In this document: positions 36,627 through 37,199 of the stretch, piece after piece
Position numbering within the stretch: position 1 is the first letter of the stretch
How the letters are laid out: the number at the start of each line of letters is the position of its first letter
DNA from: a virus
DNA length: 37,199 nucleotides
Virus record (IMG/VR): IMGVR_UViG_3300018481_000042
Location: 1 to 37,199 of that record
Direction: 5' to 3' (one strand)
Translations under genes and position numbers: made by a program
The notes under the pieces: model-generated
Databases searched by the model: none
What the model saw: only the letters and a program-made list of their open reading frames with translations
Told to the model about the DNA's origin: nothing

Positions 36627-37199
36627 GCAGCTCTAATCCACCACGGAGGAGGCGGAAGCGTTGGCCGCACACCACCGACCACCGGTAGCGCTGTCTGCCC
36701 GGCCCACGTCGTCGTCCCCGGATAAGAGCCCGGCATCGGAGTCTGCGGTGGCAGCGCCGCCGCTTCGACCACGCCCTCGCCCGCAATTTCCGCAAAACCC
36801 GCAATGATGATTGCGGAGCCGTGCACAAGGTCGTCGCCTTGGACGACCGCGCTCAGCGTTTCGAGGTCGCCTGTGCCGTAGGCCGTGAGCGTCGCGAAGC
36901 CAGCGAGCCTCGCAGGCCGGGCGGCGATTGCACCTGTGCCGAACGTGACAGAGAGGCCCGCGCCCGTAATCTTGAAGCGGTCGACGTTGACCAGCGCGCC
37001 CGTGCCGCGCGTTAGCCCAACACCGGTACCGGAAACTGTCCCGGTGTTTGGCCAAAGCTCGCCCGTGCCGCTTGTCGACAAGACCGCCGAGCCGAAGATG
37101 TCAGCTTCGCGCGTGTTAAGATTTGCGACGCCAGATGAGGCACTTACGCCTGCGCCGTCGACGTCACTGCGCGTCGTAACGACCAGCGCACCGGTGCCA
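36623..37199 (-). CDS. GTG-repeat structural protein, 5' end outside window
   Basis: The frame is open to the right edge; the TTG at 37081 is probably internal. The visible 191 residues contain repeated short beta motifs (GTGALV, GTGELW, GTGVGL, GTGALVNV, GTGAIAA, GTGDLETL), spaced about 15-25 residues apart. A Pro/Gly-rich end (ALPPQTPMPGSYPGTTTW) and PPPPWWIRAA close the protein. This repeat style is typical of phage structural or adhesion proteins with a beta-prism or beta-helix build. The stop overlaps the collagen-like gene start (ATGA at 36623-36626), placing it first in the visible part of this late block. Confidence 0.72.
   Translation of the reverse strand, partial: GTGALVVTTRSDVDGAGVSASSGVANLNTREADIFGSAVLSTSGTGELWPNTGTVSGTGVGLTRGTGALVNVDRFKITGAGLSVTFGTGAIAARPARLAGFATLTAYGTGDLETLSAVVQGDDLVHGSAIIIAGFAEIAGEGVVEAAALPPQTPMPGSYPGTTTWAGQTALPVVGGVRPTLPPPPWWIRAA

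Noticed and set aside
34800-36725. 641-codon plus-strand ORF antisense to the collagen-like gene
   Set aside because: Its repetitive L/R/A pattern is the reverse-complement of Gly-x-y codons, so it is a shadow of the collagen repeats.

Overview
The window is a contiguous piece of the genome of a contractile-tailed bacteriophage (myovirus morphology), or a prophage of one, with a GC-rich, dense, mostly overlapping gene set. The tail genes follow the order of phage P2 almost exactly (V, W, J, I, FI, FII, E-like, T, U, X, D). The head genes are of a different type (DUF2213-like protease, DUF2184-like capsid, DUF4054-like connector). Three clues point to an alphaproteobacterial, possibly rhizobial, host: the RecT type, a small protein with a C-terminal CxxHGM...WRC signature, and a PEP-CTERM protein of the P-E-A-S-T-W-x-M-M type. 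The host assignment is inference. No tRNA, rRNA, CRISPR array, insertion sequence or integrase was found. Terminase and portal genes must lie outside the window.

Layout. (1) 1-4,013, plus strand: the end of an early/recombination operon. It holds a RecT-family annealing protein cut by the left edge, a small gene overlapping its 3' end in another frame, a Ref/DUF968-like nuclease and five small genes, most joined by 4-nt ATGA or GTGA overlaps. A PEP-CTERM secreted protein with its own ribosome binding site follows. A strong GAAA-loop terminator closes this strand at about 4,078-4,112. (2) 4,107-5,345, minus strand: the 3' end of the late operon, a lysis region with a GH24 endolysin, a two-helix holin candidate, a small acidic protein and two mini membrane proteins. 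(3) 5,355-25,097: the P2-like tail module. It is interrupted between gpI and the sheath by a receptor-binding block (791-aa structural protein, 149-aa protein, 630-aa fibre, fibre-associated protein). (4) 25,081-30,480: head and connector module. (5) 30,490-37,199: small genes and a second receptor-binding block. This block holds another fibre with its paralogous fibre-associated protein, a protein with two LamG-like domains, a collagen-like fibre, and an open-ended GTG-repeat protein running off the right edge.

How it works together. The two transcription units converge at about 4.1 kb. The minus strand appears to be one late unit read from right to left: adhesins, head, connector, baseplate and spike, fibres, sheath and tube, tape measure, late-control D, lysis. 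Nearly all of it is translationally coupled. The main oddities are the exosortase-substrate-like PEP-CTERM gene in a phage, two fibre/partner pairs, a sheath with a large inserted domain, a tape measure with two different cell-wall hydrolase domains, a nested scaffold start inside the protease gene, and a tandem-repeat leader between the capsid gene and its downstream neighbour.
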